From the NCBI RefSeq assembly GCF_016217785.1, contig NZ_JACRGA010000025.1, positions 186,001 through 250,000 of the forward strand: DNA of 64,000 nucleotides. The letters run 5' to 3'. Positions 62,778-64,000 of this stretch are shown here, piece by piece (positions within the stretch are counted from its first letter, which is position 1; every line of letters begins with the position of its first letter). Position numbers and translations under genes: made by a program. The DNA is from Methanobacterium sp. GTDB taxonomy: Archaea > Methanobacteriota > Methanobacteria > Methanobacteriales > Methanobacteriaceae. Below the pieces are notes generated by a model, which had not been told where the DNA came from, did no database searches, and saw only the letters and a list, made by a program, of their open reading frames with translations.

Positions 62778-62936
62778 TTAGGTAGATTTAGAAACTTTAC
62801 AACTAACCTTTTGATCGGTGACATTTAAAACTCTTACACTGGGGTGGTAAGTCCGGTTTTTCATCAGTCCACATGACTTCATAACTTCTATTATTCTCCG
62901 GTTGCAAGTTCCACTTGCCTCCAAAGATTTAATCAT
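62778..62936 (-). CDS. Small basic protein, possible gene upstream of hisF
   Basis: 52-residue frame from the ATG at 62936: contains RRIIEVMKSCGLMKNRTYHP and SVRVLNVTDQKVSCKVSKST, three cysteines and many basic residues. Amino-acid usage looks coding, unlike the other frames in this gap. The ribosome binding site is weak (GATGATT about 9 nt upstream). It is on the same strand as hisF, 87 bp upstream of it. No family recognised. Confidence 0.35.
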   Translation of the reverse strand: MIKSLEASGTCNRRIIEVMKSCGLMKNRTYHPSVRVLNVTDQKVSCKVSKST

Positions 62937-62982
62937 CTTTAAAAACAATCATCTATTTAGAGTAAATGGGGAGTTACTGGTC

Positions 62983-64000
<1,018 letters not shown>

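Noticed and set aside
62760..62940. Possible tRNA in the gap before the exporter gene (GGTTGCAAGTTCCAC)
   Set aside because: The T-arm-like sequence does not match GGTTCRAATCC and no acceptor, D or anticodon stems could be paired.

Overview
This window looks like chromosomal DNA of a hydrogenotrophic methanogen of the order Methanobacteriales, most like Methanobacterium. The evidence is a low-GC archaeal sequence with archaeal information-processing genes (Kae1-Bud32 fusion, S15p, RecJ-like nuclease, Hef, Cdc6/Orc1, PolD small subunit), TATA-type promoters, GGTG/GGAG ribosome binding sites, anaerobic cobalamin genes, the archaeal phosphomevalonate dehydratase, and large beta-helix adhesin-like proteins ending in a shared C-terminal membrane anchor. 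No tRNA, rRNA, CRISPR array or complete insertion sequence was recognised.

Layout. 0-10 kb is housekeeping: a cyclase-family gene cut by the window edge, a CobT-like protein, Kae1-Bud32, acetyl-CoA synthetase, RdgB, S15, RecJ-like nuclease and phosphomevalonate dehydratase large subunit. 10-15 kb is more accessory: a membrane glycosyltransferase, two proteins sharing a C-terminal-type zinc ribbon, and a long intergenic region with what looks like a decayed copy of the hef 5' end. 15-21 kb holds hef, trmI, pyrB and cdc6/orc1. 21.05-22.8 kb is a well-formed chromosomal replication origin: two inverted clusters of origin recognition boxes around an AT-rich core, next to cdc6/orc1, with the genes on both sides transcribed away from it. 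22.8-31.5 kb holds cobalamin genes (cbiB, cbiG, cbiH) interleaved with UPF0147, a class II aldolase and the PolD small subunit.

31.7-35.2 kb is an amino-acid block (dapF-lysA overlapping by 4 nt, then argD). 35.4-41.8 kb carries small membrane proteins, a cyclophilin, a GAF protein, an unusual AttH/CrtC lipocalin-like protein with a membrane partner, and an OGG1-type glycosylase. 41.9-47.2 kb is a surface region (two adhesin-like proteins, one DUF2807 lipoprotein). 47.5-56 kb holds a methyltransferase, a CoA transferase, a proteasome-fold (Ntn) protein, a malic enzyme whose homologous N-terminus continues upstream of any usual start codon, and a rhodanese-pirin pair. 56.1-61.3 kb is a block (VOC protein, ABC exporter, frameshifted APC permease) bracketed by two 41-bp direct repeats. 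The window ends with a TFIIB-like small protein, hisF and a truncated ThrE-type exporter.

The observations I would follow first are the origin, the Ntn hydrolase with a predicted Ser1 nucleophile, the non-canonical malic enzyme start, the repeat-bracketed block and the hef 5' remnant. I did not find a clearly new multi-gene system.
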